Below are positions 27,437 through 37,861 of a stretch of 64,000 nucleotides of DNA, piece by piece; positions within the stretch are counted from its first letter, which is position 1; each line of letters opens with the position of its first letter. The position numbers and the translations under genes were made by a program. The DNA comes from Pandoraea commovens (GTDB lineage: Bacteria > Pseudomonadota > Gammaproteobacteria > Burkholderiales > Burkholderiaceae). The notes below the pieces were generated by a model. That model did no database searches. It saw only the letters and a program-made list of their open reading frames with translations, and was not told the DNA's origin. Location: assembly GCF_902459615.1 (NCBI RefSeq), contig NZ_CABPSA010000001.1, forward strand, positions 62,001-126,000. The letters run 5' to 3'.

Positions 27437-27944
27437 TCGGTTCGATGAAAGCCGGGCCATTCGCGAGCGCGCGAGTGGCCCGCCAATGCCTTCCACATTC
27501 CCCGCATAGACGCTTACGGACGACGCATTAATCGTCGAATGGCATTGCGTATTGTCTGCATTTTTCGCAATGCTCTATTTCTCTGCAAATTTCCTTTCCT
27601 TCCCTGTTTTGTCACATCCAATCCAACGAAAACCCTCATAAATAGGGGATTTCGCTGTCAAGTACGTCGTTCGAAAACGACGCGCAAAGGTAACCCGACG
27701 TAAGATTTCCAACTGGAATAAATCTTGTCCGCCATTAAGTTCGAATGGCAGAATTTGCGCATCGACGTGATGGAGTCAGGTCTCCATGCCATCGTGAGCT
27801 ATACCGCGAGACAGGGGAGTCGCGGGGTTGCAGTCGGCTCACAGGTGCTCGGCAATCGATCGACACGCGATATGAACGGGGTTAGGACCGTACCACTGTG
27901 AGGTGAGCGCGGCGCAACCAGAACACCTAACCAGAACAACGACA
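27437..27944. other. Intergenic region with two inverted repeats
   Basis: About 500 bp, AT-rich at 27540-27640. CGTCGTT-CGAA-AACGACG (27665-27682) is a perfect hairpin. AAGATTTCCA (27702-27711) pairs with TGGAA-TAA-ATCTT (27714-27726). They may be operators or leader-RNA structures for the downstream gene. No ORF is convincing. Confidence 0.45.
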
Positions 27945-28967
27945 ATGCTTTCGACATTCCTCAAACTTGCCTACCGCTTCAGCCATTCGGCGAAGTGGCG
28001 GCACAACGAACGCCTGTGGCCGCACGCGCAGATTGCGCGAGATGCGATGGGGGCGATCGAACGATTCACCTGGCGCGGACGCAACGTGCCGCTCGCGCGT
28101 CGTGCCGAGCTGCAACGCCTGCGCCGACTGCCTTGCCACATCATCGCCAGCGGTCCTTCCGTCGCCGACATCGACTACGACGCGCTGCCGATGCATCACG
28201 TGATGGGCGTAAACGGGGCCATTGCGCTGACCGAGCGCGCACCGGTCAAATTCAACTACTACTGCATTCTCGACGCCGGCTTCGTGCGCCAGCGTCCCGA
28301 TCTGGCGCGCCGTATCGTGGCGCGCGATCTGGTGCTGTTCGTCACGCCGGTCGTGCTTGCCCGCTTGCTGGACATGTTCCCGATGTCCGCCTTCGGCTGC
28401 CGCTTCTATCTCGTCGACGATATTTTCAAGCGCGGGCTTGAAGCGGCCCGCACGACGCAGACGCTGCGCGCAGACGCGCAGGTCTCGGCCAGTGCGGCGT
28501 TCTTCGGGGACGAGAGCCGGCTGGGTTTCAGCTTCGATATCGACAACGGCTTTTTCCACGGCGGCACGGTCGCGTACTTTGCGCTGCAAGTCGCAACATG
28601 GCTGGGTTTCACCGAGATGTACATGCACGGGTTGGACCTGCGCGACGCCGCAGCGACCCCGCGCTTTTACGAGACGATGCAAACCCGTGCGCCGACGCGT
28701 CTGGACGCCGAGTTCTCAACGTTGATCGAGCCGTCGTTCCGCCTGGCTGCCAACGTATTGCGTGCACGTGGCGTGCGCGTCGAGAACCTCTCTAGTACGA
28801 GCGCACTGGGCGAGGACATTTTCGCCAAGGTCGACTGGCGTTCGCTGCGTCGCCGGAATCTGAGTCTGGTCGTACCCGACGAGGCGCTGCCGGTCGCAAC
28901 GCTCGACAGCGTGGCGGCCGATGGCGCGCCGTCCCTGCGTCCGACGGGAACGCACGGTCACGCCTGA
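27945..28967 (+). CDS. GT42/DUF115-like sugar-transfer-type protein
   Basis: A 340-residue protein without a signal peptide. The segment I-I-A-S-G-P-S-V-A-D-I-D-Y-D-A-L-P near residue 65 and the later G-G-T-V-A-Y-F-A-L-Q-V-A-T-W-L-G-F-T-E-M-Y-M near 215 resemble the nucleotide-sugar fold of bacterial sialyltransferases (GT42) and MptE-like DUF115 proteins. I cannot find the catalytic His of CstII-type enzymes, so the reaction is uncertain. Lipopolysaccharide or capsule decoration is a reasonable guess. The ATG at 27945 has no clear ribosome site, and GTG at 27903 is an alternative. It is isolated from other glycan genes. Confidence 0.6.
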   Translation: MLSTFLKLAYRFSHSAKWRHNERLWPHAQIARDAMGAIERFTWRGRNVPLARRAELQRLRRLPCHIIASGPSVADIDYDALPMHHVMGVNGAIALTERAPVKFNYYCILDAGFVRQRPDLARRIVARDLVLFVTPVVLARLLDMFPMSAFGCRFYLVDDIFKRGLEAARTTQTLRADAQVSASAAFFGDESRLGFSFDIDNGFFHGGTVAYFALQVATWLGFTEMYMHGLDLRDAAATPRFYETMQTRAPTRLDAEFSTLIEPSFRLAANVLRARGVRVENLSSTSALGEDIFAKVDWRSLRRRNLSLVVPDEALPVATLDSVAADGAPSLRPTGTHGHA

Positions 28968-29132
28968 TTCACGTCTGATTCACGTCTGAGTGTGCCGGAC
29001 ACATCATGCGCGCGACGCGGCACACGCCACGCCATGGCACGCATGATGCGCAAAAGTCCGTGCGCAGGGCCGCCGCGCGGTGGCCTACCTGCTACAATCG
29101 CTCTCCGGGTTTTCCTGAAGCAATGAGCGATT

Positions 29133-32100
29133 ATGGGGTTTGGCTGGTTCGGACTGTCGACGTTTTGGTTGCTGGCACTGTGCTGGCCTGGCGTACGGGG
29201 TCTGCTTGGCGGTGAGATACGAATCTTCGGCCCCGGCACGCTCCGTATGCTGCTTGGCGTTCCGCTGGCGATGGTGTCCAGCGCCACGCTGGCTGCGCTG
29301 ACGGGCGGTGACAGCAACACCGCCGGTGGCAGCATCGGCCAGTCGCTCTCCCACGGTTTGAGTGTCGCGCTCGGCGGCACGCTGGCCATGGGCCTCTCCG
29401 GTTTCGTCCTCCTCTTTTCTCTCCCGCTTGTGTTCGGCACCACTTGGTGGGGCATGTTCTCGCGTCGCCCATCGGCCGACGACGAGGACGATGCACCTGC
29501 GTTCGAGCCGCGCGATGCACGGGAATCCCGCGAATCCCGCGAATCCCGTTTCGACACCGGCGTGCGTGAGCCGGTCCGTGGTCTGTCCCAGATGTCGTTC
29601 GACACGGGGGATCGTGGCGAGCGCGGCAGTTACACGCCGACGGTCGGACAAGGTCACCACAACGTCGGCAGTCTGATCGAAGAGCCGGTGCCGCGTCGTC
29701 GCGGCCTGGCGGCGCAACCGCGCTGGAAGCTGTCTGACGAAGAGCGTGCGCGTCTGGATGCCATGCAACCTCCGCCGCTGACCACGCGCGGTGCGCCGCG
29801 CGCCGAGCCGTCGTTTGGCGCGAGTGCGGCGACGCGTCCGGCAGGGAAGGGGACTTCGGTCGGACGCACAACGCCGGTGGTTGCGGCGGCAGTGGGTGCT
29901 GCCGGTGCGGTCGCGTCATCGGGTAGCGCTGCTGCTGCGACCACGCGAACCGTCCTGCCGCGTGGTGCATATGCCGCAAAACTGAGCCGTGGCGAAGCGC
30001 TGCGGACGACGGAATTCGTGCGTGCCGAGCCGGGCCTGACACCTCGCGAGCCGCGACCGGCCGCGTCGTCGCAGTCGCCGGTCGTGCAGCGCGCGGCCTC
30101 GGTATCGACGAACGCAATCCCCGCGCCGAATACCGCTTCGCACGCCGAACCGCCGGATCCCACATCGATGCCGGGCGCGACCGGCTATCGTCGCCCTGTG
30201 GGCATGGCCCCGGCGCACTTGCGCGGCACGGTCGTGCACAGTCCGTTCCGCAAGCCGCAGCTGGGTCTCGAAGATATTCCGCCGCGTGGCGCACCGCCGC
30301 GTGCGCAAGCACCGACATCGCAGACGGCTTCTGTGGCTGGCGAAGAGGCCTCGACGCAGAGTGCAACGAATGCCGCTGCGTCGGCACTTTCCGCACCTGC
30401 CGCACCTGCCGCTCCTGCATCGCAAGCAACGCCGGTCATGCGTGGTGCGGCCTCGTGGTCGGCTGCGGATGCCGCTGTCCCGCTGGCGTCCGACATTGCC
30501 GAGTTTTCGCCCATCGACTGGTCGGTCAACGACGTCGTGGAACCGTTCGCCGAGCCGGCGCCCGAAGGCCCGAGCCCTGAGGCGCTGGCCGGACAGGAAG
30601 CTGCGCGAGCAGCTGCGAGCGCGGCCGAGCAGGCAAGGATCGACGCGATGATTGCGCTGCGTCAGGAAGCGGAGGCATTGTTGCGCGACCTGCGAGACTG
30701 GGCGTCGCCCGTGTCGTCAGACGTCAGTGGTGCGCCGACATTGGCGCAACCGTCCGAAGCGGTCGCTGTAGATACGCACGACCTCATCCCGACGCCGCTC
30801 GATAGCAATGTCGACATCGTGGTCCCCGAGATTCCTGCACCGACGACGTCACCCGAGATCGTCGTGGCTGAGCCGCTAATGCCGCCGCCCGTTGCGCCGC
30901 TCACGCCTGCGGAAGTCCTTAATTTACCGCCGCTGATGCAAATTCGGCAGCCGGTCGCTGCGGCATCCGGCGCAGCGATGCCCTTCGCTGTACCGCCGCG
31001 TCCGTTTGTCTTCGCCGACGTGCTGGCGAGCGTTGAAGCGTATGACGCTACCGTCACGGCACCCGCAACGCAAACCGTCACCGCAGAAACCGCTGTCGCG
31101 TCGGCGGAGATTGCCGCCAAAGCATCGGATGAAGACGATGCACTTCCGCCTTTCGACGTTTCGGGTGCCACCGATGTTGTCGACGTTGCTGACGTTCCTG
31201 CTCCTGCGTTTGCGCCGTTCGTCCATGAAGCAGCGTCGACATTGGCCGACGGGGCGGAGACTTTCGAAGTCTCCGAGCGCGTCGTCCCAATGGACATCGA
31301 CGAAGGTCTTGAGCCTTCCGCTAAGCCGCATTACGTTCTGCGCGCCGATGGCACGTGGGCGAGGGCGGACGGGTTGCCGCTGACGTCGGACGACGATACG
31401 ACATCGCTCGCACAGCCCACGCCCGAACACCTGCCGCCCGTCACGCCGGTAATCCCCGCGATCCCGTCGTTCGGTGCCACATCCGTGGCACCGTCAGCAC
31501 CCTTCGGTGCAGCGCCTTCCGCTGCGTCGCAAACGGCAAGCTTCACCGCAGACACGCCTTACGAGCTACCGCCGCCGCGTGTTGCCATCGACTACGATCT
31601 GCCTGCGCTGGACCTGCTGGCACCGGCCACGGCCAGCGACCATGCCAACGTCGTTTCGGACGAGGCGCTTGCCGCAGTAAGCCAACTGATCGAGCAGCGC
31701 CTTGCCGAATTCAAGGTGCCGGTGACGGTCGTCGGCGCATCTGCCGGTCCGGTCATCACGCGCTTCGAAGTGGAGCCAGCCGTCGGTGTGCGCGGCGCGC
31801 AGGTCGTCGGTCTCATGAAGGATCTGGCGCGCGCGCTGGGCGTCACGTCCATCCGCGTGGTCGAGACGATTCCCGGCAAGACGTGCATGGGGCTTGAGTT
31901 GCCGAATGCACAGCGTCAGATGATCCGCCTTTCGGAAATTCTGAACGCGCCGGTCTTCGATGCGCATCGCTCGCGCCTCGCGCTGGCGATGGGCAAGGAC
32001 ATCACGGGCGAGCCGATCGTGGCCGATCTGGCACGTGCGCCGCACTTGCTCGTGGCCGGTACGACGGGCTCGGGCAAATCGGTGGCGGTGAATGCCATGA

Positions 32101-33071
32101 TCCTGTCGCTGCTCTACAAAGCGACGCCGGACGACGTTCGCCTCATCATGATCGATCCGAAGATGCTGGAACTGTCCGTCTACGGCGGCATTCCGCATCT
32201 GCTTGCCCCGGTCGTCACCGACATGAAGCAAGCTGCCCATGCGCTGAATTGGTGCGTTGGGGAAATGGAGAAGCGCTACCGCCTGATGTCGGCGCTCGGC
32301 GTGCGTAATCTGGCGGGCTACAACGACAAGATCGATGCTGCGCGTGCCGCTGGCGAGAAGGTCAGCAACCCGTTTTCGCTGACGCCGGACGCTCCCGAGC
32401 CGCTGGACCGTTTGCCGTTCATCGTCGTAGTCATCGACGAACTGGCGGATCTGATGATGGTGGCGGGCAAGAAGATCGAAGAACTGATCGCGCGTCTGGC
32501 CCAGAAGGCGCGTGCTGCCGGTATCCACCTGATTCTGGCGACGCAGCGCCCGTCAGTCGACGTCATCACGGGTCTCATCAAGGCGAACATTCCTACGCGG
32601 GTTGCCTTCCAGGTATCGTCGAAAATCGACTCGCGTACGATCCTCGATCAAATGGGGGCAGAGTCGTTGCTGGGGCAGGGCGACATGCTGTTCCTGCCGC
32701 CGGGTACAGGGTATCCGCAGCGCGTGCACGGCGCGTTCGTCGCCGACGACGAGGTGCACCGCGTGGTGCAGCACTGGCAGCAGTACGGCGAGCCGGACTA
32801 CGACGAGGCCATCCTCGCGGGCGATCCGGCCGATGCGGCGTCCGCCGATCTGTTCGGCGACACGACGGGGGACGTCGAAGCCGACCCGCTGTACGACGAG
32901 GCTGCGGCCTTCGTGCTGAATTCGCGGCGCGCGTCGATTTCCGCCGTGCAGCGGCAATTGCGCATCGGGTACAACCGGGCGGCGCGTCTGATCGAGCAGA
33001 TGGAAGCGGCCGGACTCGTCACGCCGATGGGGCGCAACGGCACGCGCGAAGTGGTCGCGCCGGGCGAATAG
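29133..33071 (+). CDS. ftsK: FtsK/SpoIIIE-type DNA translocase with long linker
   Basis: A 1312-residue DNA pump that moves chromosomes at division. About three N-terminal membrane helices (residues 5-105) precede a roughly 700-residue low-complexity Ala/Pro/Val linker. The motor has the alpha/beta domains, Walker A G-T-T-G-S-G-K-S at residues 976-983 and Walker [15 protein letters not shown]-terminal winged-helix gamma domain ([18 protein letters not shown]) recognises polar sequences. The membrane part is shorter than the usual four-helix FtsK anchor. Burkholderiaceae often carry two FtsK proteins; this may be the second one. Confidence 0.92.
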   Translation: MGFGWFGLSTFWLLALCWPGVRGLLGGEIRIFGPGTLRMLLGVPLAMVSSATLAALTGGDSNTAGGSIGQSLSHGLSVALGGTLAMGLSGFVLLFSLPLVFGTTWWGMFSRRPSADDEDDAPAFEPRDARESRESRESRFDTGVREPVRGLSQMSFDTGDRGERGSYTPTVGQGHHNVGSLIEEPVPRRRGLAAQPRWKLSDEERARLDAMQPPPLTTRGAPRAEPSFGASAATRPAGKGTSVGRTTPVVAAAVGAAGAVASSGSAAAATTRTVLPRGAYAAKLSRGEALRTTEFVRAEPGLTPREPRPAASSQSPVVQRAASVSTNAIPAPNTASHAEPPDPTSMPGATGYRRPVGMAPAHLRGTVVHSPFRKPQLGLEDIPPRGAPPRAQAPTSQTASVAGEEASTQSATNAAASALSAPAAPAAPASQATPVMRGAASWSAADAAVPLASDIAEFSPIDWSVNDVVEPFAEPAPEGPSPEALAGQEAARAAASAAEQARIDAMIALRQEAEALLRDLRDWASPVSSDVSGAPTLAQPSEAVAVDTHDLIPTPLDSNVDIVVPEIPAPTTSPEIVVAEPLMPPPVAPLTPAEVLNLPPLMQIRQPVAAASGAAMPFAVPPRPFVFADVLASVEAYDATVTAPATQTVTAETAVASAEIAAKASDEDDALPPFDVSGATDVVDVADVPAPAFAPFVHEAASTLADGAETFEVSERVVPMDIDEGLEPSAKPHYVLRADGTWARADGLPLTSDDDTTSLAQPTPEHLPPVTPVIPAIPSFGATSVAPSAPFGAAPSAASQTASFTADTPYELPPPRVAIDYDLPALDLLAPATASDHANVVSDEALAAVSQLIEQRLAEFKVPVTVVGASAGPVITRFEVEPAVGVRGAQVVGLMKDLARALGVTSIRVVETIPGKTCMGLELPNAQRQMIRLSEILNAPVFDAHRSRLALAMGKDITGEPIVADLARAPHLLVAGTTGSGKSVAVNAMILSLLYKATPDDVRLIMIDPKMLELSVYGGIPHLLAPVVTDMKQAAHALNWCVGEMEKRYRLMSALGVRNLAGYNDKIDAARAAGEKVSNPFSLTPDAPEPLDRLPFIVVVIDELADLMMVAGKKIEELIARLAQKARAAGIHLILATQRPSVDVITGLIKANIPTRVAFQVSSKIDSRTILDQMGAESLLGQGDMLFLPPGTGYPQRVHGAFVADDEVHRVVQHWQQYGEPDYDEAILAGDPADAASADLFGDTTGDVEADPLYDEAAAFVLNSRRASISAVQRQLRIGYNRAARLIEQMEAAGLVTPMGRNGTREVVAPGE

Positions 33072-33507
33072 CGCGTCTGGCGCGCAGATCGCTCGTCGCT
33101 TGCGCGCTGAATAATCGCTTTCGCTTACAACTCCCTTACGACCCGTCATACGAGTCGAACTCTTTGGCACTCCGTGCCGTTCTCCTGACACGCGCCGTAC
33201 ATGGGCGCGTGACACAAAACCCCTTGGAAACCCGCGCCAAATGGCGATAACGGGGCGCAAACCCGCGTCCCCGTAGGGGTATTCCCGCCTTTGCGGGCGA
33301 AACTCAGCGATCACATAATCGGCGCGCTAGGTTGGTCGTTCGACGCGTGCTTGACGGTATCGCCCTGATACGAATTACAAGGACCGGGGCGGTGCGACGG
33401 GGGGGAGACATCCCGGGATTCGCGCATCCACGGCAGGGCCTGCGACACCAAGGAAATCGCAGCAAAAAAGCGTCATATCGAAACGCATCGCACCGAAGGA
33501 GACCCTT
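33072..33507. other. Intergenic region with several hairpins
   Basis: About 436 bp between ftsK and the amino-acid binding protein. CACGCGCC (33189-33196) pairs with GGCGCGTG (33204-33211); CCCC-GTA-GGGG occupies 33269-33279; CCCGC-CTTT-GCGGG occupies 33284-33297. The first may end the ftsK transcript, although no T run follows. TTGACG at 33351-33356 with ATTACA 17 bases later is a weak promoter candidate for the liv genes. No ORF is convincing. Confidence 0.45.
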
Positions 33508-34734
33508 ATGCAATTCCGATTCAAGCTCATGGCTGGCGCTGTCGCGTTCGCCCTGTCCGCCTCGATGGCCATCGCGGCCGATCCGATCAAGATCGGCGTG
33601 TCCGGCCCGTTCACCGGCGGCTCGTCGTCGATGGGCGTTTCCATGCGCGACGGCGTGCGTCTCGCCGCTGCGGAGATCAACAAGTCGGGCGGTGTGCTCG
33701 GCCGTCAGATCCAGCTCGTCGAGCGCGACGAGGAAGCCAAGAACGAGCGCGGCGTGCAAGTCGCTCAGGAACTGATCAACAAGGAAAAGGTGGTGGCCAC
33801 CGTCGGGTTCATCAATACCGGCGTGGCGCTCGCGTCGCAGCGCTTCTATCAGGACGCCAAAATTCCGGTGTTCAACAACGTGGCCACGGGCACGGTCATT
33901 ACCGACCAGTTCAAACCGCCTCAGTACCCGGACAACTACGTCTTCCGCAACTCGGCCAAGGACAGCATTCAGGCGCCGATGATCGTGGAAGAAGCCATTA
34001 CGCGTCGCGGCTTCAAGAAACCCGCGATTCTCGCCGACTCGACCAACTACGGTCAGCTCGGTCGTGAAGACCTCGAAAAAGCGCTCAAGGCCAAGGGCAT
34101 CACGCCGGTGGCCGTCGAGAAGTTCAACATCAAGGACGTCGACATGACGGCCCAGTTGCTCAAGGCCAAGCAGGCTGGCGCCGACGTGATCCTCACGTAC
34201 GGTATCGGCCCGGAACTGGCACAGATCGCCAACGGCATGGGCAAGCTCGGCTGGAAGCTGCCGATCGTCGGTAGCTGGACGCTCGCGATGGCGAACTACA
34301 TCGACAACTCGGGCGCGAACGGCGAAGGGGCACGCATGCCGCAGACGTTCATTCAGGAACCCAACACGCCCAAGCGCAAAGCCTTCATCGACGGCTATCT
34401 GGCCATGTTCAAGCCGAAGAACAACCGCATCGACTCGGCGGTGTCGGCTGCGCAAGGCTACGACTCGATCTACCTGCTGGCGGCGGCCATGAAGCAGGCC
34501 AATAGCACGGACGGCCCGAAGGTGCGCGCAGCACTGGAAGACCTGAAGACGCCGGTCGAAGGCGTGGTCACGACGTACGATCGCCCGTTCACGCATGACG
34601 ATCACGACGCCATCACGGCCAACATTCCGGTGTTCGGCGAAGTGAAGGGCGGTCGTGTCGTGTATGCCTACGACAGCGACCTGAAGGCGGGCAGCAAGGT
34701 CCGCGAGAAGGCGGGCACGACGGCCTCCAAGTAA
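33508..34734 (+). CDS. Branched-chain amino-acid-type ABC binding protein (LivK family)
   Basis: A 408-residue periplasmic protein with a classical Sec signal peptide (cleavage near A-I-A-A, residue 23) and the type I periplasmic fold of LivJ/LivK proteins. The mature start D-P-I-K-I-G-V-S-G-P-F-T-G-G is characteristic. The later A-Q-G-Y-D-S-I-Y-L-L-A-A-A segment also fits. It opens an operon with two permease-type genes and two ATPase modules. Ligands in this family range from leucine to aromatic acids and amides, so leucine/isoleucine/valine is only the default. AAGGAG precedes the ATG. Confidence 0.9.
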   Translation: MQFRFKLMAGAVAFALSASMAIAADPIKIGVSGPFTGGSSSMGVSMRDGVRLAAAEINKSGGVLGRQIQLVERDEEAKNERGVQVAQELINKEKVVATVGFINTGVALASQRFYQDAKIPVFNNVATGTVITDQFKPPQYPDNYVFRNSAKDSIQAPMIVEEAITRRGFKKPAILADSTNYGQLGREDLEKALKAKGITPVAVEKFNIKDVDMTAQLLKAKQAGADVILTYGIGPELAQIANGMGKLGWKLPIVGSWTLAMANYIDNSGANGEGARMPQTFIQEPNTPKRKAFIDGYLAMFKPKNNRIDSAVSAAQGYDSIYLLAAAMKQANSTDGPKVRAALEDLKTPVEGVVTTYDRPFTHDDHDAITANIPVFGEVKGGRVVYAYDSDLKAGSKVREKAGTTASK

Positions 34735-34807
34735 GCCGCACCTCTGCCTGGGCTGCCGTTGCAGCCATGACGGGTGAACGACGGCGCGCGTTGCCTCTCA
34801 CGCCTGC

Positions 34808-34831
34808 GCCCCGAGCCATCGGCTTCGGGGC
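34808..34831 (+). terminator. Intercistronic stem-loop between binding protein and permease
   Basis: GCCCCGAGCC (34808-34817) pairs with GGC-T-TCGGGGC (34821-34831) around a three-base loop, with one bulged T. It has no T run. Such a stem after a binding-protein gene often lowers downstream expression or protects the upstream mRNA, which is an inference here. Confidence 0.45.
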
Positions 34832-34963
34832 CTCCGGGCGAGGCGCGCGTGCCGTCTTCACGCAACTGTCGCCTGCCGCCGGCACTCGGGACCGGTGCGC
34901 GGCACAAGTACCGAATGCCTCCCGAGCATCGCTCGTAGGCTCGCACTCGCGAGAGAGGACCGC

Positions 34964-35842
34964 ATGACCATCCTGATTCAACTCATCTACAGCGGTATCG
35001 CGCTGGGGATGATCTACGCCGTGATCGCCTTCGGTTACCAACTGACGTTTGCGACGTCCGGCACCCTGAACTTCGGCCAGGGCGAAGCGCTGATGCTCGG
35101 CGCACTGGTCGGCCTGACGCTCGTCGACACCCTCGGGCTGAACTACTGGCTGATGATTCCCATCGTCTGCCTGTTCGGTCTCCTGCAAGGCGCGTTCGTC
35201 GAACGCATCGGTGTGAAACCCGCCTTGCGGATCAAGTCGGAATTCGGCTGGATCATGTCCACGATTGCGCTGGGCATCATCTTCAAGAACGTTGCGGAAA
35301 ACCTCTGGGGCCGTGACGACCTCAAATTTCCGTCGCCGCTGCCCGAAGCCCCGATCAGTCTGTTAGGCGCGAACGTGCTGCCGATGGAGCTGCTCGTGGT
35401 CGTGGGCGCGCTGCTCATGATGGCCGCTGTCGAGTTCTTCAACCGTCGCTCGATCTACGGCAAGGCCGTGGTGGCCACCGCGAACGATCGCGACGCCGCA
35501 GGGCTCATGGGTATCAACACCAGTCTGGTGATTACGTTCTCGTACGCGCTGTCGTCGATGGCCGCAGCGTTTGCCGGTGTGCTGGTCGCACCGCTCACGC
35601 TGACTGGCGCCACGATGGGTGCCGTGCTTGGCCTCAAGGCATTCGCCGTGGCGATCATCGGCGGTCTGTCGAGCGGCATGGGGGTACTCGTTGGCGGCGT
35701 GATCCTCGGTGTGGCCGAAACCACGACTGCGTTCTACATCTCGACCGGCTACAAAGATGTGCCGGGTCTCGTACTGCTGCTGCTCGTGCTGGCTGTGAAG
35801 CCGGCAGGCCTGTTCGGCAAGACCGCCATCAAGAAGGTGTAA
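34964..35842 (+). CDS. livH: Branched-chain amino-acid ABC permease, LivH type
   Basis: A 292-residue inner-membrane permease. About eight helices include the family motif L-N-F-G-Q-G-E-A-L-M-L-G-A near residue 40, which couples to the ATPase, and the C-terminal A-I-I-G-G-L-S-S-G-M-G-V-L-V-G-G-V. The ATG at 34964 follows GAGAGAGG; an upstream in-frame codon would add an implausible tail. It lies two bases before the fused LivM-LivG gene, so translation is probably coupled. Confidence 0.9.
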   Translation: MTILIQLIYSGIALGMIYAVIAFGYQLTFATSGTLNFGQGEALMLGALVGLTLVDTLGLNYWLMIPIVCLFGLLQGAFVERIGVKPALRIKSEFGWIMSTIALGIIFKNVAENLWGRDDLKFPSPLPEAPISLLGANVLPMELLVVVGALLMMAAVEFFNRRSIYGKAVVATANDRDAAGLMGINTSLVITFSYALSSMAAAFAGVLVAPLTLTGATMGAVLGLKAFAVAIIGGLSSGMGVLVGGVILGVAETTTAFYISTGYKDVPGLVLLLLVLAVKPAGLFGKTAIKKV

Positions 35843-35844
35843 CC

Positions 35845-37833
35845 ATGACCGCACAGACCTCCACTGCACGCGGAGCCGGCGATCTCGGCGGCACGCGCGC
35901 GTTGACCAAGATCGCTGCCGTGCTCGGCATCGTCGCGCTATTCGGCTTTCCTCTGGCCATCGGCAACCCGTATTACATCCACATGATCGAGACGATCATG
36001 ATCTACGCGATCCTGCTCTTCGGGCTGGATATCGTGGTGGGTTATACGGGGCAGGTGTCGCTCGGCCACGCGGGCCTGTTCGGCATCGGCGCTTACGTTG
36101 CGGGTGTGTTCTTCACCAAGCTGGGACTCTCGCTCTGGCTCGCACTGCCTGCCGCAGTGCTCGTCACCGCCGCCTTCGGTGCCGTGCTCGCGTTGCCCGC
36201 CTTGCGCGTGATCGGGCCGTATCTGGCGATGGTGACGCTGGCCTTCGGCACGATCATCCAGATCCTGATCAACGAGATGGACTTCCTGACGTCCGGTCCA
36301 ATGGGTATCAAGCTCACGAAGCCGGTCATCGGCGGTCATCCGATCGATGAAGTCGAGTACTACTGGATCGTCGCCGTGCTGCTGCTGGTGAGCATGCTCG
36401 TCGCCCATCGCATTCTGAAGTCGCACCTCGGTCGCGCCTTCGAAGCGTTGCGCGATTCACCGGTGGCGTCGGATTGTATGGGTGTGTCGGTGTACCGCTA
36501 TAAGGTGTATGCGTTCGTGATCAGCGCCGGGTTTGCCGGTCTGGCCGGTAGCCTGTATGCCTATTCCGAGCAGTACATCTCGCCGAACACGTACAACTTC
36601 GAGCTGACGATTCTGTTCCTGCTGGCCGTCATCATGGGCGGACGCAAGACGCGCAGCGGCTCGTTGCTGGGCGCGGCGATTATCGTGTTGCTGCCGCAGT
36701 TGCTCGACGACATCAACATCTTCCGCATTGTCGCGTCGGCCATCGCTGCCGTCACGACGGTGGCAGCGATCGCTGCGGTCGCACGCGGACGGACCACACT
36801 CGCCAAGGCCGCCGTGCCGGTGATCGGCACCATCGCATTGGCCGGTGTGACCTGGTGGCGCGACAGCATCACCGACTGGCGTCTGACGATCTTCGGTCTG
36901 ATGATTCTGTTCGTCGTGTACTACCTGCCGGACGGCATTATCGGTTTTCTGCGCTCGCGCGTTCTGCATCGCCGTCGCACGCTCACGGCGTCGGCCACGC
37001 AGGTGGACGAAGCGGCCGCCAGCAGCAACGACCCGGTGCTCATGGCTGCGGCTAGCGGTCCGGAAGAGTTGCTGAAAGTGCGCCAGTTGCTGATGCAGTT
37101 CGACGGTCTGAAGGCACTCAACCAGGTGGACCTGACGGTCAAGCGTGGCACGATTCACGGCCTGATCGGCCCGAACGGCTCGGGCAAGAGCACGATGATG
37201 AACGTGCTGACGGGCATCTACGTGCCCACGGCCGGCAGCATCGAGTTTGCCGGTGAGTCGCTGGCCGGACGCACGTCCGCCGACATTGCGCTCTCGGGCG
37301 TGGCGCGTACGTTCCAGAACGTGCAGCTTTTCGGTGAAATGACGGCGCTCGAAAACGTGCTGGTCGGTCTGCACCACACGTTCCATTCGACGCTGGTGGA
37401 CGTCTCGCTGCGTCTGCCGCGATACAAGCGCGAAGAAGACGGCGCGCGTGCGCGTGCCATGCGTCTGCTGGAGTTCGTGGGGCTGGCTTCGCTGGCCGAC
37501 GAGGAGGCGCGCAACCTGCCGTACGGCAAACAGCGTCTGCTCGAAATCGCCCGTGCGCTCGCGCTCGATCCGCGTCTGCTGTTGCTCGACGAACCGGCGG
37601 CCGGTCTGACGGCCCCCGACATTCGCGAGTTGCTCGCCATCATCCGCAAGATTCGCGATCATGGCATCACGGTGATTCTGATCGAGCACCACATGGACGT
37701 GGTGATGAGCACCTGCCAGACGGTGTCGGTGCTGGACTTCGGGCAGAAGATTGCCGAAGGGCTGCCCGCGCAGATTCAGGCCGACGAGAAGGTGATCGAG
37801 GCGTATCTGGGCGGCGCATCGACCGCGCACTGA
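35845..37833 (+). CDS. LivM permease fused to LivG ATPase
   Basis: A 662-residue two-domain transporter subunit. Residues 1-370 are a LivM-type permease, with G-Y-T-G-Q-V-S-L-G-H-A-G-L-F-G-I-G-A-Y. A linker to about 405 leads into an ATPase with Walker A G-P-N-G-S-G-K-S-T, signature-equivalent L-P-Y-G-K-Q-R-L-L-E-I-A-R and Walker B L-L-L-L-D-E-P-A-A-G-L. The fusion replaces two genes of the usual five-gene set. It is two bases after livH and 28 before livF. Function within the importer is inferred from the family. Confidence 0.92.
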   Translation: MTAQTSTARGAGDLGGTRALTKIAAVLGIVALFGFPLAIGNPYYIHMIETIMIYAILLFGLDIVVGYTGQVSLGHAGLFGIGAYVAGVFFTKLGLSLWLALPAAVLVTAAFGAVLALPALRVIGPYLAMVTLAFGTIIQILINEMDFLTSGPMGIKLTKPVIGGHPIDEVEYYWIVAVLLLVSMLVAHRILKSHLGRAFEALRDSPVASDCMGVSVYRYKVYAFVISAGFAGLAGSLYAYSEQYISPNTYNFELTILFLLAVIMGGRKTRSGSLLGAAIIVLLPQLLDDINIFRIVASAIAAVTTVAAIAAVARGRTTLAKAAVPVIGTIALAGVTWWRDSITDWRLTIFGLMILFVVYYLPDGIIGFLRSRVLHRRRTLTASATQVDEAAASSNDPVLMAAASGPEELLKVRQLLMQFDGLKALNQVDLTVKRGTIHGLIGPNGSGKSTMMNVLTGIYVPTAGSIEFAGESLAGRTSADIALSGVARTFQNVQLFGEMTALENVLVGLHHTFHSTLVDVSLRLPRYKREEDGARARAMRLLEFVGLASLADEEARNLPYGKQRLLEIARALALDPRLLLLDEPAAGLTAPDIRELLAIIRKIRDHGITVILIEHHMDVVMSTCQTVSVLDFGQKIAEGLPAQIQADEKVIEAYLGGASTAH

Positions 37834-37861
37834 CCGGGATAGACGGACAAACGGGACCACT

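Noticed and set aside
28965-28986. Tandem TGATTCACGTC repeat after the sialyltransferase-like gene
   Set aside because: Two copies only, one containing the stop codon; probably a recent slippage duplication without function.
33304-34605. Leftward 433-codon open frame
   Set aside because: Complement of the amino-acid binding-protein gene, which has a signal peptide and clear family motifs.
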